In this document: in pieces, positions 39,084-47,911 of the stretch | How the letters are laid out: each line of letters starts with the position of its first letter | How positions within the stretch are numbered: position 1 is the first letter of the stretch | Assembly: GCA_039680605.1 (NCBI GenBank) | Contig: JBDKTA010000043.1 | Coordinates: 1 to 64,000, forward strand | Length of the DNA stretch: 64,000 nucleotides | Direction: 5' to 3' | From: Planctomycetaceae bacterium | GTDB lineage: Bacteria > Planctomycetota > Phycisphaerae > SM23-33 | Translations under genes and position numbers: made by a program | Notes under the pieces: generated by a model | The model's database searches: none | What the model saw: the letters and a program-made list of their open reading frames with translations, nothing else | Told to the model about the DNA's origin: nothing

Positions 39084-40393
39084 TGTTTCGCCCCGCCCAG
39101 GTCCGCCTCCTGGACGTCATGGCAGAAGATCGTCGGCCGCGCGTCGGGCTTAACAGGGTGAAGCCGAACGTTTCGCAGCGTCAGGCCGCGGAGGTGCGCG
39201 GCATAGAGGCCGCTGGCGGGAACCGTGCGCTTGAAGCAGAAATACTCCGGCCACCAGCGCCCGATCTGCTCGGGCGTCAGGTCCGGCAGGGGCGAGGGGT
39301 CGATCTCGCCCGCGGCAGCGCCTCCGCCGGTGGTCAGCGATATGTCGGCCAGCGTGATATTCTCGATGCAGTGGCCGGCCAGACCCAGCAGCATGATGGC
39401 CGAATCTTTGCCGCACATGGACGAATCGGCCACGATGTTGCTGAAGGTCATGTGACCCATCCGCTGCATCGGCGCCACGCCCGGTGGCGCGTCGACGCAG
39501 GCCCGCTGCTGGCCGAAGGTCATGAAGATCGGCCGCGGGACGTTCTCCATCACCAGGTTCGAGAACGCCATGTTCTCCATCACGCCGCCCTCGTAGAGCT
39601 GGATCTTGAGGCCGCTGTCTTTGATGTCGCGAAAGACGCAGTTGGTGACGGCCACGTTGCGGATGTCGCCGCGCGACAGCAGCCCGATCCGCATCCCCGC
39701 CCAGTGGCTGCAGAAGACGCAGTTGCTGACCGTCACGTCGCGGCAGGGGCGGTCCGGCCGCGACGCCTGCAGGCAGATCGAATCGTCGCTGGTGTCGAAG
39801 GAGCAGTTGCTCACGCGGACGGCGGTGCAGCCGTCGAAGTCCAGCCCGTCGCCGTTGCCGTTGGCGCGGCTGGAGATGGTGACGCCGTCGACGGCGATGT
39901 CGTCGCAGTACAGCCACGCCGAAGTCCACGCCGCCGGGTCGCGCAGCGTGATGTCGCGCATGCGAATGCCCGAGCAATCGAGAAAGCGGATCATCATCGG
40001 CCGATAGAACGGCTTTTGCCCAGTGTGTCTGAAGGTCTCGTGCCCGCCGCTCCCGTCGATGGTGCCAGCCCCCTCGATGGCGATTCGTCGCGCCCCGCGC
40101 GCGAAGATCAGGCACCGGTCCATGTGCGGCTCGTCGCGGTACATGTTCTTGTACACGTCGGTAGCGTAGTCGGCGATGTCCGTGCTGCCCACCAGCGCCG
40201 CCCCAGCCGCCACGTGTAGCGTGACATCATCTTTAAGAAAGATCGTCCCGATGACAAACCGCCCGCCCGCCACCAGCACGCCGGCTCCCTTGACGCGGCT
40301 GCACTCATCAATCGCCGCCTGCACCGCACGCGTGTTGACGGTATCGTCATCGCCGATCGCCCCGAATGTCCTGATGTCGATCATGTCGTTCAT
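39080..40393 (-). CDS. GH28 polygalacturonase-like protein
   Basis: This is a 437-residue right-handed beta-helix protein. It opens DIRTFGAIGDDDTVNTRAVQ, typical of GH28. NGNGDGLDFDG and FDTSDDSICLQ match the NxD and DD catalytic motifs; SHWAGMRIG stands where GHG is usual, and DSGLKIQLY matches RIK. Loss of the His in GHG makes activity on plain polygalacturonan uncertain. No signal peptide is seen. The start is taken at ATG 40393; a GTG seven codons earlier is in frame. Its stop codon lies in the 109-bp repeat. Confidence 0.83.
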   Translation of the reverse strand: MNDMIDIRTFGAIGDDDTVNTRAVQAAIDECSRVKGAGVLVAGGRFVIGTIFLKDDVTLHVAAGAALVGSTDIADYATDVYKNMYRDEPHMDRCLIFARGARRIAIEGAGTIDGSGGHETFRHTGQKPFYRPMMIRFLDCSGIRMRDITLRDPAAWTSAWLYCDDIAVDGVTISSRANGNGDGLDFDGCTAVRVSNCSFDTSDDSICLQASRPDRPCRDVTVSNCVFCSHWAGMRIGLLSRGDIRNVAVTNCVFRDIKDSGLKIQLYEGGVMENMAFSNLVMENVPRPIFMTFGQQRACVDAPPGVAPMQRMGHMTFSNIVADSSMCGKDSAIMLLGLAGHCIENITLADISLTTGGGAAAGEIDPSPLPDLTPEQIGRWWPEYFCFKRTVPASGLYAAHLRGLTLRNVRLHPVKPDARPTIFCHDVQEADLGGAKQ

Positions 40394-40491
40394 GGGCGGC
40401 ACTATACCGTGCAAACTAAATGGCCAGGTTTAAATTTGCATGAGCGTCTAAATTGCACTTGGCTCCCCGTGCGACGGTGCCGGCAACAGGA

Positions 40492-40518
40492 CATGGCGGC
40501 TGAACAACGGCCGCCATG
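40492..40518. repeat. Hairpin downstream of glycerate kinase gene
   Basis: CATGGCGGC and GCCGCCATG form a perfect 9-bp stem with a nine-base loop, 13 bases beyond the glycerate kinase stop. It lacks a T-tract, so termination is not certain. Confidence 0.5.
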
Positions 40519-40530
40519 GCACCAGGCAAC

Positions 40531-41745
40531 TCAGTTCTGGAGAGTCGCTTTCACTGCCTGTGCTGCTCTTTGGCGAAGGAGGTCGCGGGCGTTGGTCTTG
40601 GCGGCGGTGGGCGTGATGCCTTCGGCGGCGAGGGGATAGACGGCGGCGAAGTGCTCGCGGGCGGGGCTTTCGGGGTCGGTTTGGCCGGGGATGCAGACGG
40701 CCGGCACGTCGGCTTGCATCGCAAGTCGCGCGACGCCGATGGTGGCTTTGCCTTCGAGGCTTTGGTTGTCAAGGCAGCCCTCGCCGGTGAGGCACAGGTC
40801 GGCGCCGGCCAGACGCCGGGGCAGACCGATGGCATCGGCGATGATCGCCAACCCATCCTGCAGGCTGGCGCCGGCGAAGGCGGCCAGGCCCGCACCGAGT
40901 CCTCCGGCGGCGCCGGCTCCCGGGCGGTCGGCGATATCGACGCCGAGCTTGCGGGCGATCAAACCGGCCAGGTGGGCCAGGCCGTGCTCCAGGCCAGCGA
41001 CCATCTCGGCGGTGGCGCCCTTTTGCGGCGCGAAGACGGCCGAGGCCCCGCGGGGACCCAGCAGAGGACAAGTCACGTCGCAGGCGGCGCAGAGGACGGT
41101 TTCCGCAAGCCGCGGGTTGCGTGTGGACAGGTCGAAGTCTTCAATCTCCAGCAGGTCGCCGCCGGCGAGCGGATAGACGGCCTTTCGCCCGCCGCGGAGG
41201 ATGAACGTGACGCCCAGGGCCTGGGCGGCGCCGCATCCGCCGTCGACGGTGGCCGAGCCGCCCAGGCCGACGATGATGCGCCGCGCGCCGGCGTCGAGGG
41301 CGGCGGCGATGAGCTGGCCGGTGCCGAAGGTGCTGGTGCGCATCGGGTCGCGCCGGTCGGGTGGGACCAGCGCCAAGCCGGAAGCGGCGGACATTTCGAT
41401 CACGGCCACACTGCCGCCGGCGGGCGCCTCGCTCTGTCCATGCGCGCGGGCGAGGGCGGCGGTGAGACCGAGGCGGCCGGGCAGGGCGGCGTCGGTGTCG
41501 GTGCCGATCAGGGCAAAGCGGGCGCGCAGGGGCGAGCCCAGCGGGCCAAAGACGTCGGCGGTGAGCAGTTGCCCGCCGGCCGCGGCGAGCACGGCGTCGA
41601 TGGTGCCCTCGCCGCCGTCGGCGACGGGGCAGATGTCGATGACGGCGTCAGGGCGAACTTCGAGGACGCCTTCGGCCATGGCGGCGGCGGCCGCGGCGGC
41701 AGAAAGGCATTCTTTGAACTTGTCCGGCGCGATGATGATTTTCAT
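40531..41745 (-). CDS. glxK: Glycerate kinase (GlxK/GarK family)
   Basis: This 404-residue enzyme phosphorylates D-glycerate (to the 2-phosphate in this family). It starts MKIIIAPDKFKECLSAAAAA and has PVADGGEGTIDAV, TFGTGQLIAAALDAG, IIVGLGGSATVDGGCGAAQALG, CDVTCPLLGPRGAS, FAPQKGA and LTGEGCLDNQSLEGKA. All are family hallmarks. The ATG overlaps the stop of the upstream htrA gene as ATGA. It completes a phosphoesterase-HtrA-glycerate kinase operon whose logic is not obvious. Confidence 0.94.
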   Translation of the reverse strand: MKIIIAPDKFKECLSAAAAAAAMAEGVLEVRPDAVIDICPVADGGEGTIDAVLAAAGGQLLTADVFGPLGSPLRARFALIGTDTDAALPGRLGLTAALARAHGQSEAPAGGSVAVIEMSAASGLALVPPDRRDPMRTSTFGTGQLIAAALDAGARRIIVGLGGSATVDGGCGAAQALGVTFILRGGRKAVYPLAGGDLLEIEDFDLSTRNPRLAETVLCAACDVTCPLLGPRGASAVFAPQKGATAEMVAGLEHGLAHLAGLIARKLGVDIADRPGAGAAGGLGAGLAAFAGASLQDGLAIIADAIGLPRRLAGADLCLTGEGCLDNQSLEGKATIGVARLAMQADVPAVCIPGQTDPESPAREHFAAVYPLAAEGITPTAAKTNARDLLRQRAAQAVKATLQN

Positions 41746-43241
41746 ATTTCGGTGTCGCCCGACCCGGAGGGGGCGGCGCGTGGCTTGGGGGGTGCGGTCG
41801 CTCCGCCGCGGGCGCGAATGGTTGTCCAGGCCCGCATGTTGCCCCGCACGATGCCGATCCGCAGCGCCGTTCCGGCGGTCACATCTTCCAGGATCATGCC
41901 CAGCGTGTCGAGGTCTTTGACGTAAAGTTGTCCGGCCTGGAAGAGGACGTCGCCGGCGCGCAGGCCCAGTTCGGCGGCGGGGCTTCCCGGCTCGACGTGC
42001 GTCACCACCAGGCCGCTGTTGACGGCCAGACGCAGGCGGCGGGCCAGGTCTTCGTCGACGCCCGTCAGCGTCACGCCCAGGAGCTTGGCCGCCAGGGCGG
42101 CGCCGTCGGGGCGGGGCTTGGGCTGAAGCGTCACGACGGCGCTGATGTCATTGCCCGCGCGGACGATCGCGAAGGTCACGGCCGAGTCTTTGCCCGCCTG
42201 CAGCATCGCGCAGGCGTACTGGGGCATCTGGGTGGCGCTGCGTCCGTTGACGGCCGTGATCCAGTCGCCGGCCTTGAGCTTGCCTTCGGCGGGCGTTCCG
42301 GCGCGAACATCGGCGATGACGAGCGTGTCTCGTCCGTCGATGCGTCGCGGCACGACGGTGGCGCCGAGGACGACTCGGTTGATGCGTTCGAAGTCGAGCA
42401 GTTGCGGCAATTCGGCGTGCAGGGAGTCGATGGCGATGGCGAAGCCGATGTTTTGCGCGTCGGCGCGGATGGCGGTGTTGATGCCGATCAGTTCGCCGGC
42501 GATGTTAAGCAGCGGTCCGCCGCTGTTGCCGGGGTTGATCGGCGCGTCGGTCTGGATGAGCCCGGCGTACTCGACGCCTTCCTTGAACGTCAGGGTGCGA
42601 TTGGTGGCGCTGACGACGCCGGTGGTGACGGTGCTGGCCAGGCCCATGGGGTTTCCCACGGCGATGACGGTCTCGCCGACCATCAGGTCGTCGCTGCGCC
42701 CCAGGGGCAGGAAGGGCAGGGGCTGGCCCTTGGGGTCGATCTTGAGCACGGCCAGGTCGTGGCGGGGCTCGGTGCTCAGGACGGTGGCGGCGAACTTGCG
42801 GTCGTCGGCCAGCGTGACGGTGACTTCCTGCGCCCGCTGCACCACGTGGGCGTTGGTGACGACGTACCCGTCGGGGTGGATCAGCACGCCGCTGCCCAGG
42901 CTCTGCACCGGCACCTGGCGCGTCAGCGGGCTGGGGAAGATGTCGTCGAAGATATCGCCGCCGAACATCCCCAGGCGCGTGCGGACGAGCTGCGTGGTGG
43001 AGATGTTGACCACCGCAGGACCCGCCGCGCGGTACGCCTTGACCACCGGCGTCTCGCGCTGGCTTTGCGGGACGGCGCCCCATGCGGGTGCGACGCTGAC
43101 AGCGCAGATGGCGAGGAGACAGGCGATGGAACGAAAAACGATCCTAGATCCTAGGTCCTCGATCCTAGGTAAAGACTCCGAGATGTTTGCCCGAGGATCT
43201 GGGACCGAGGATCGAGGATCTGTTTCTTTCTTCACGTTCAT
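41742..43241 (-). CDS. HtrA/DegP-like periplasmic serine protease with repeat-derived N-terminus
   Basis: This is a 499-residue trypsin-fold protease with the triad His132 (VTNAHVV), Asp162 (PRHDLAVLK) and Ser240 (NPGNSGGPL). Two PDZ domains follow (about 285-375 and 395-475). A hydrophobic signal sequence lies at about residues 36-55. The 35 residues before it (including DPRSSVPDPR and LPRIEDLGSRI) are encoded by an inverted dispersed repeat at 43137-43222. No alternative ATG, GTG or TTG exists between the repeat and the signal sequence. HtrA proteases degrade or refold misfolded envelope proteins. Confidence 0.92.
   Translation of the reverse strand: MNVKKETDPRSSVPDPRANISESLPRIEDLGSRIVFRSIACLLAICAVSVAPAWGAVPQSQRETPVVKAYRAAGPAVVNISTTQLVRTRLGMFGGDIFDDIFPSPLTRQVPVQSLGSGVLIHPDGYVVTNAHVVQRAQEVTVTLADDRKFAATVLSTEPRHDLAVLKIDPKGQPLPFLPLGRSDDLMVGETVIAVGNPMGLASTVTTGVVSATNRTLTFKEGVEYAGLIQTDAPINPGNSGGPLLNIAGELIGINTAIRADAQNIGFAIAIDSLHAELPQLLDFERINRVVLGATVVPRRIDGRDTLVIADVRAGTPAEGKLKAGDWITAVNGRSATQMPQYACAMLQAGKDSAVTFAIVRAGNDISAVVTLQPKPRPDGAALAAKLLGVTLTGVDEDLARRLRLAVNSGLVVTHVEPGSPAAELGLRAGDVLFQAGQLYVKDLDTLGMILEDVTAGTALRIGIVRGNMRAWTTIRARGGATAPPKPRAAPSGSGDTEI
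43137..43222. repeat. Inverted repeat, GATCCTAGGTCCTCGATC family, in the htrA 5' end
   Basis: GATCCTAGATCCTAGGTCCT followed by CGATCCTAGG faces AGGATCTGGGACCGAGGATC followed by GAGGATCTG. It covers codons near 7-35 of the protease gene. Confidence 0.88.
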
Positions 43242-43250
43242 GAGCCAACC

Positions 43251-44120
43251 TCACAACTCCAGTGTTTCAAGCTTCTTCTCTACATACGTGCTGCCGATGT
43301 TGACGACGGTCAATCGTCCGATTTTTCTACGGTCGGGCCAGTGCGAGTGCCCGCAGTACACGTGCGTGACTTTTCGGCAGGCCAGCAGCACCTGGCCGAA
43401 CCTGGCGGCTCCCATGTAGGCGGCGGCGAAGGCGAAGCGGTCCGGACGGTCCGGGGGCACCTGCTGGGCGAAGGGCAAGTGGTGCATGAAGGCGACGATG
43501 CGTTTGACCCGCGGCGCCACGGTCTTGAGCTGGGTTTCGAGGGTGTGGGAAAGCTGCTGCACGAACTCCTTGTCGCTCATGCCCAGTCGCACATGATGGC
43601 CGTCCATCCAGCGGGCGAGAATCTCCATCTGTCGCTGCGTCAGGGCGTCGCGGTGGGCCTCGACCAGATCGTCTTGCCCGATGTGCGCCGCGGCCCCGGG
43701 CGAAAGCTTGGCCTCATAAAACGCTTCCGGAATCCCCAGCGCCGGGTCGGCCATCGAGTAGTCGTACCAGCCGACCGAGCCGACGAGCCCGACGTCGCCG
43801 ATGATCTGGGGATGGTGATCGAGGACGACAAAGCCCGCCTCGGCGGCCAGCGCCGGCAGCAACTCGTAATAGCGCTGGATGGAGGTTTCATTATGCCGGC
43901 ACCAGAGGCAGTGGTTGCCCGGCACGATCAACTTCATTCCGGGGAAGCCCTGAAACAGCGCCAGGCACTTCTGCCACGGGGCTGGTTCGCTGCCGGCGGT
44001 GTCGCCGACGAGGACCAGCGCGTCGCCGCCGGCCTCCAAGGCACGGCGCGCCAGGTCCTCGGCCCCGGCGCGTGAGCGGGCAATGTCGTAGTGCAGATCG
44101 GCTGTGATCAGAATCCTCAT
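43251..44120 (-). CDS. Metallophosphoesterase
   Basis: This is a 289-residue calcineurin-like phosphoesterase: MRILITADLHYD, LVLVGDTAGSEP, IVPGNHCLWCR, FMHHLPFAQQ and YCGHSHWPDRR. The ADLHYD, GDT, GNHC and GHSH metal motifs are complete. No signal peptide is seen. It is the first gene of a minus-strand operon with the HtrA protease (nine bases downstream) and glycerate kinase. The substrate is unknown. Confidence 0.85.
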   Translation of the reverse strand: MRILITADLHYDIARSRAGAEDLARRALEAGGDALVLVGDTAGSEPAPWQKCLALFQGFPGMKLIVPGNHCLWCRHNETSIQRYYELLPALAAEAGFVVLDHHPQIIGDVGLVGSVGWYDYSMADPALGIPEAFYEAKLSPGAAAHIGQDDLVEAHRDALTQRQMEILARWMDGHHVRLGMSDKEFVQQLSHTLETQLKTVAPRVKRIVAFMHHLPFAQQVPPDRPDRFAFAAAYMGAARFGQVLLACRKVTHVYCGHSHWPDRRKIGRLTVVNIGSTYVEKKLETLEL

Positions 44121-44162
44121 CCGCCGCTCATTATAGGGGCAATCGGTAGCCGCTAGCCAGTG

Positions 44163-44222
44163 GACGGGACGGGGAGAGCGGGATTACGCGATTGAGAAGA
44201 TTAAGAGGATTGGGAAGAAGCA
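44163..44222. repeat. Dispersed repeat, GGATTACGCG/AAGAGGATTGGG family (copy 2)
   Basis: AGAGCGGGATTACGCGATTG followed by AGAAGATTAAGAGGATTGGG and AAGAAGC matches copies at 10041-10107 (opposite strand) and 56221-56272. Confidence 0.85.
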
Positions 44223-44284
44223 GAACAGGGAAAGCGGGAGCAATCTTTCTGGCAGATCGTCAGCAGGATGCAGGCGGCGTAAAC

Positions 44285-44366
44285 AAACCTTGCCACAGAG
44301 CACACAAGGTGTCTTCCCGCCGTGGCTTAATTCACTCTGTGATCTCAGTGTTCTCTGTGGCAAAGT
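44285..44366. repeat. Inverted pair, CACCGCAGAG family (copy 9)
   Basis: TTGCCACAGAGCACACAAGG faces CTCTGTGATCTCAGTGTTCT followed by CTGTGGCAAAG. The 398-base gap 44121-44518 otherwise holds the repeat at 44163 and a small inverted repeat ATCCTA-TACG-TAGGAT at 44490-44505, 13 bases before the next gene. Confidence 0.8.
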
Positions 44367-44518
44367 TGTTGCTGCTATGTGCTGCCAGAGAGTTTGGGCA
44401 CACCTGGAAGAGCGGGATTGCTCAAGAGGCGCTGGACTGTGGGCGGCGATCATCATATTATTTTGCTGCACTTGCATTGGATTTGATGCATCCTATACGT
44501 AGGATAAGCCGTGATCTT

Positions 44519-45556
44519 ATGGTACGAGAACGTGAAACCTTCGCCGTTGACGAGTTGGCGATCTGCCTGAGTCATTTTGATTTGGGGCTGATTTCCAAGG
44601 TCGAGGACTTTCCGCGCGGATCGCGCCGCAGTCCCAAGATCGTCATCGAGGCCCAGAAGGGCAAGTTCCTCTTCAAGCGCCGCGCCCGCGGCAAGGACGA
44701 CCTGGCCAAGGTCGCCTTCACGCACCAGATCCAGTTGTGGCTGGCGGCGCAGAGTTTTCCGCTGCCGCACCTGATCGGCACGCGCGGCGACAACAACTCG
44801 ATGTTCGTCCGCAACGGCACCATCTACGAGATGTTCGAGTACATCGAGGGCGTCCCCTACGACGGTTCACTCGATGCCACCTTCCACGCCGGGCGCGTGC
44901 TGGCGCTGTACCACAAGCTGCTGGCCGACTTCCAGAGCGACTACACCCCGCCCCAGGGCAGCTATCACAACGCCCCGGCCATCCGCCAGGCCATCCGCAA
45001 CACCGTGCGAGCGCTGCCCATCGACAAGCGCCCCAGCGTCGAGGTGCTGACCGCCACCGTCGACACGCTCGAAAATGTTTACAACACCTCTGCCGAGAAG
45101 GTCAACGAACTGGGCCTCAACGACTGGGGCAAGCAGATCGTCCACGGCGACTGGCACCGCGGCAACATGCTCTTCCGCGACCACAACGTGGTGGCCGTCA
45201 TCGACTACGACTCCGCCCGCCTGCAACAGCGCGTGATCGACTTTGCCAACGGCGCCCTGCAGTTTTCGATCATCCGCAAGGGCGACAACCTCGACGAGTG
45301 GCCCGACCATCTTGACGAGAACCGCTTCAAACGGTTCATGCGCGGCTACGACTCGGTCAACGTGATCTCCGTCGCCGAGCTCAAGGCCGTGCCTCACCTG
45401 ATGTGCGAGTCGATCATCGCCGAGGCGGCGTTGCCCATCGGCACCACCGGTCTGATCGGCCATCTTGAAGGCTTCCCCTTCCTGCAGATGGTCGAGCGAA
45501 AGGTTCGGTGGATGCTCGCCCACGCCGATCATCTCTACCAAGTGGCGGCGCAATAA
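44519..45556 (+). CDS. APH-fold (CotS/HSK-like) kinase
   Basis: This is a 345-residue protein of the aminoglycoside phosphotransferase superfamily. FLFKRRARGKDD contains the probable ATP-binding Lys. IVHGDWHRGNMLFRD is the catalytic loop HGDxHxxN, and VVAVIDYDSAR is the metal-binding DxD segment. The spacing and YTPPQGSYHNAP region recall spore-coat CotS-type and homoserine-kinase-like members, whose substrates are mostly unknown. I take the ATG at 44519; an in-frame ATG at 44486 is possible, and no ribosome-binding site is evident for either. Confidence 0.8.
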   Translation: MVRERETFAVDELAICLSHFDLGLISKVEDFPRGSRRSPKIVIEAQKGKFLFKRRARGKDDLAKVAFTHQIQLWLAAQSFPLPHLIGTRGDNNSMFVRNGTIYEMFEYIEGVPYDGSLDATFHAGRVLALYHKLLADFQSDYTPPQGSYHNAPAIRQAIRNTVRALPIDKRPSVEVLTATVDTLENVYNTSAEKVNELGLNDWGKQIVHGDWHRGNMLFRDHNVVAVIDYDSARLQQRVIDFANGALQFSIIRKGDNLDEWPDHLDENRFKRFMRGYDSVNVISVAELKAVPHLMCESIIAEAALPIGTTGLIGHLEGFPFLQMVERKVRWMLAHADHLYQVAAQ

Positions 45557-45807
45557 CCGCCGCGCCCGCGTCAACGGCGACAATCGCTAATCGGACAGCG
45601 AAGCATACCCGCAGGTTTATGAATTTCGTGGACAGAGACCCGCAGGGCGTTAGAATTATCCAGGCATAGACAGAATCAGGAAATCCCCTTACGGCAATGA
45701 GGGCACGAGCCGGCCTGGGATTGGCCGGACCCTTCCAGCGCGGTGCAGAGTTCGAGTAGTTTCGGCAAGACTGGCGGCAGAATACCCCGGCCGCCCAAGG
45801 AGCCGCT

Positions 45808-47217
45808 ATGGCTACTGCAAGCTGCGCTCGACGATGCGCGATGACGCTGACGGAATTGCTGGTTGTTGTCGCCGTGATCGCAGTTCTGGTGACGCTGATG
45901 CTCCCGGCGGGGTCGAACCTCATACAGCGGGTGAACGTCACCCTCTGCCAGAACAATCTGCTGCGAATAGCCCAGACGCAAACCATCCAGCAGCGGGAGT
46001 TCGACAGGAGCATCGCCGCCAAGTTCACTTCGCCCGAGAGTTGGCCGCTGCTGGTGAAGACCGAGACCGGCGGCGGAAGCATCCTGCGCTGTCCGGAAGG
46101 ATACGGAATATCCGTTTCCAGTTCTTCGGGCGGCGGCGGTTCAGGCGGCGGCTCAAGCGACCTCCGCAGCGCCGCGCGATCGGCATTTTTCAGCGACTAC
46201 TACTATCGCATCGACATCATCCCCACCTACCTCTCGGCCGCCTGGTCAGGCTGCTTGCCCTGCCAGTACTTTCCGGTCAACAACAGCTACTTCGTCCGCC
46301 GCCTGAGCGAAAACCAGCGCGTGACGCTGCCGCCGCAGGACATGACCAACCCCAATCACAACAACTACGGCTATGTCTTCTGGGACCGCTGGCCGAGCAA
46401 GCAGGCCGACTTCTGCTGTCAGAAGACCTACGTCGAGGACGCCAACCCCTACCGGTTCTGGATGTACAACGAAGTGATGGTGCTTCCGGGCAATTTTGTG
46501 CCCGGCAACATCCCCTCGCGGGCGCCCACCGACGCGGTTGACCCGCACTGGTACAGTTGGCAGGCCGGCGGCAGCGGTCTGGGCGACGCCTGGTGCCGCG
46601 ACTCGGCCTTTCGCATCCAGTTCCTGGAAGACGGCTCCACCGAGGTCAAGATCCGCGCCAACAACATCCGCTACAGCGGCACGTTCCGTCCGGGACTGGT
46701 CAAGAAAGCCGCCAGCGGCGTCTACACCGAGGACACCAGCTATCAGAGCGCGAACGGACCGGACGGGCGGCCGACCACCACGCTGCTGGGTCCGGCGGCG
46801 CCGACGACGTATGTAGACGGTTGGGACACCGAGGCCAATCCCGACCCGCGATGGTTCCAGACCAATCCGGAACTGTACCCGACCGTGATTATCCCCACCG
46901 TCTCGGGCACACCGCCGCCGGCCGATCCGCCGCCGGCAGACGAGACCGGCGACTATGTCGTCAGCTACGGGATCAACACCCAACTGGTCGGCGCAAGCGG
47001 TCTCTCTCCCGATCGCGTGCTGGCGATCGACTACTCGCACCTGGCGGTGCGCGCCTTGACGGATCCCGCCGAAGCCGCCGAATGGGACGCCGCTGAATTT
47101 GCCCGTCACCAGGGCAAGCTTAACGTCCTGTTTAGCCGCGGGAACGTCAAACTGATGTTGCCCGACGAAATCGATCCGCGGATCCCCACGAACCAACAGA
47201 TGTACTGGAATCCCTGA
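45808..47217 (+). CDS. Pseudopilin-like exported protein (type II secretion prepilin N-terminus)
   Basis: This is a 469-residue protein. MTLTELLVVVAVIAVLVTLM matches the prepilin N-terminal methylation/cleavage segment (Glu5 after cleavage). The large variable domain contains Cys pairs and a Gly/Ser linker (GGGGSGGGSS). The C-terminal segment FARHQGKLNVLFSRGNVKLM resembles the planctomycete H-x9-DG motif but has RG for DG. It ends DEIDP...YWNP. AAGGAG lies five bases upstream. A HEAT gene starts one base after the stop. A second such pair lies at 49940-52019. Confidence 0.8.
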   Translation: MATASCARRCAMTLTELLVVVAVIAVLVTLMLPAGSNLIQRVNVTLCQNNLLRIAQTQTIQQREFDRSIAAKFTSPESWPLLVKTETGGGSILRCPEGYGISVSSSSGGGGSGGGSSDLRSAARSAFFSDYYYRIDIIPTYLSAAWSGCLPCQYFPVNNSYFVRRLSENQRVTLPPQDMTNPNHNNYGYVFWDRWPSKQADFCCQKTYVEDANPYRFWMYNEVMVLPGNFVPGNIPSRAPTDAVDPHWYSWQAGGSGLGDAWCRDSAFRIQFLEDGSTEVKIRANNIRYSGTFRPGLVKKAASGVYTEDTSYQSANGPDGRPTTTLLGPAAPTTYVDGWDTEANPDPRWFQTNPELYPTVIIPTVSGTPPPADPPPADETGDYVVSYGINTQLVGASGLSPDRVLAIDYSHLAVRALTDPAEAAEWDAAEFARHQGKLNVLFSRGNVKLMLPDEIDPRIPTNQQMYWNP

Positions 47218-47218
47218 T

Positions 47219-47893
47219 ATGTTGGAAGTGCGATGGGGTACGTCCGGTTTGCTGACGCCCAGACGGTCGATTACGGCCGGTGCGGTGGCGCTGGCATTGA
47301 CAGGGCTCTGGTTCTACACGCGCCCCGCCGGCGCCGACGGCGCGGTCGCCAAGCTCGCTGCCGAGGGAAACGTCGAGGCGCTGGGCAAGATTGCCCGCGG
47401 CAGCGATGACGCTCGTGCGATGCGCGCCGCCAGTGCCCTGGGCACGCTGGCGAAAGACCCCCGCACGGGAGGCATCCTGCTGTCGCTGCTGAAGGACTCG
47501 CGCCCCCCGGTGCGCGAACGCGTCGTGCTGTCGATAGCCAAGACCCCGGTCCCCAGGCAGCACGCCAAGATTGTGATGGACGTGCTGCGCAGCGACCCGT
47601 CCCCCGCCGTCCGGGCGGCAGCGGCCGAAGCCCTGGGGCAGATGAAGGCCGTGGAAGCCGTGCCCGTGCTGGCCGACGCCCTGAGCGACCAAGACATCGT
47701 GTACGACCGCTCACGCGTTGCCCTGAAGAACATCATGGGCGTGATTCCCGGCTTCAGCGAACGAGACTCCCCCGCGCGACGACAGAAGATGGCCAGGTAT
47801 TACCGTACCTTCCACTTCAACTACGGCCGTGCCATCCAGGACTGGCAGGCGCTCAACGAACAACAGCCACCACCTCAGGAACACAAGCCCTGA
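47219..47893 (+). CDS. Membrane-anchored HEAT-repeat protein
   Basis: This is a 224-residue protein with one N-terminal membrane segment (about residues 17-33) followed by HEAT repeats: RPPVRERVVLSIAKTPVP, SPAVRAAAAEALGQMKAV and EAVPVLADALSD. The C-terminus has ARYYRTFHFNYGRAIQDW. It starts one base after the pseudopilin stop, so the two are coupled. The protein at 49940 has the same layout and a related YYRTGRF motif near its end. HEAT repeats usually mediate protein binding. Confidence 0.78.
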   Translation: MLEVRWGTSGLLTPRRSITAGAVALALTGLWFYTRPAGADGAVAKLAAEGNVEALGKIARGSDDARAMRAASALGTLAKDPRTGGILLSLLKDSRPPVRERVVLSIAKTPVPRQHAKIVMDVLRSDPSPAVRAAAAEALGQMKAVEAVPVLADALSDQDIVYDRSRVALKNIMGVIPGFSERDSPARRQKMARYYRTFHFNYGRAIQDWQALNEQQPPPQEHKP

Positions 47894-47911
47894 TTGATCT
47901 GCGATCACCCG

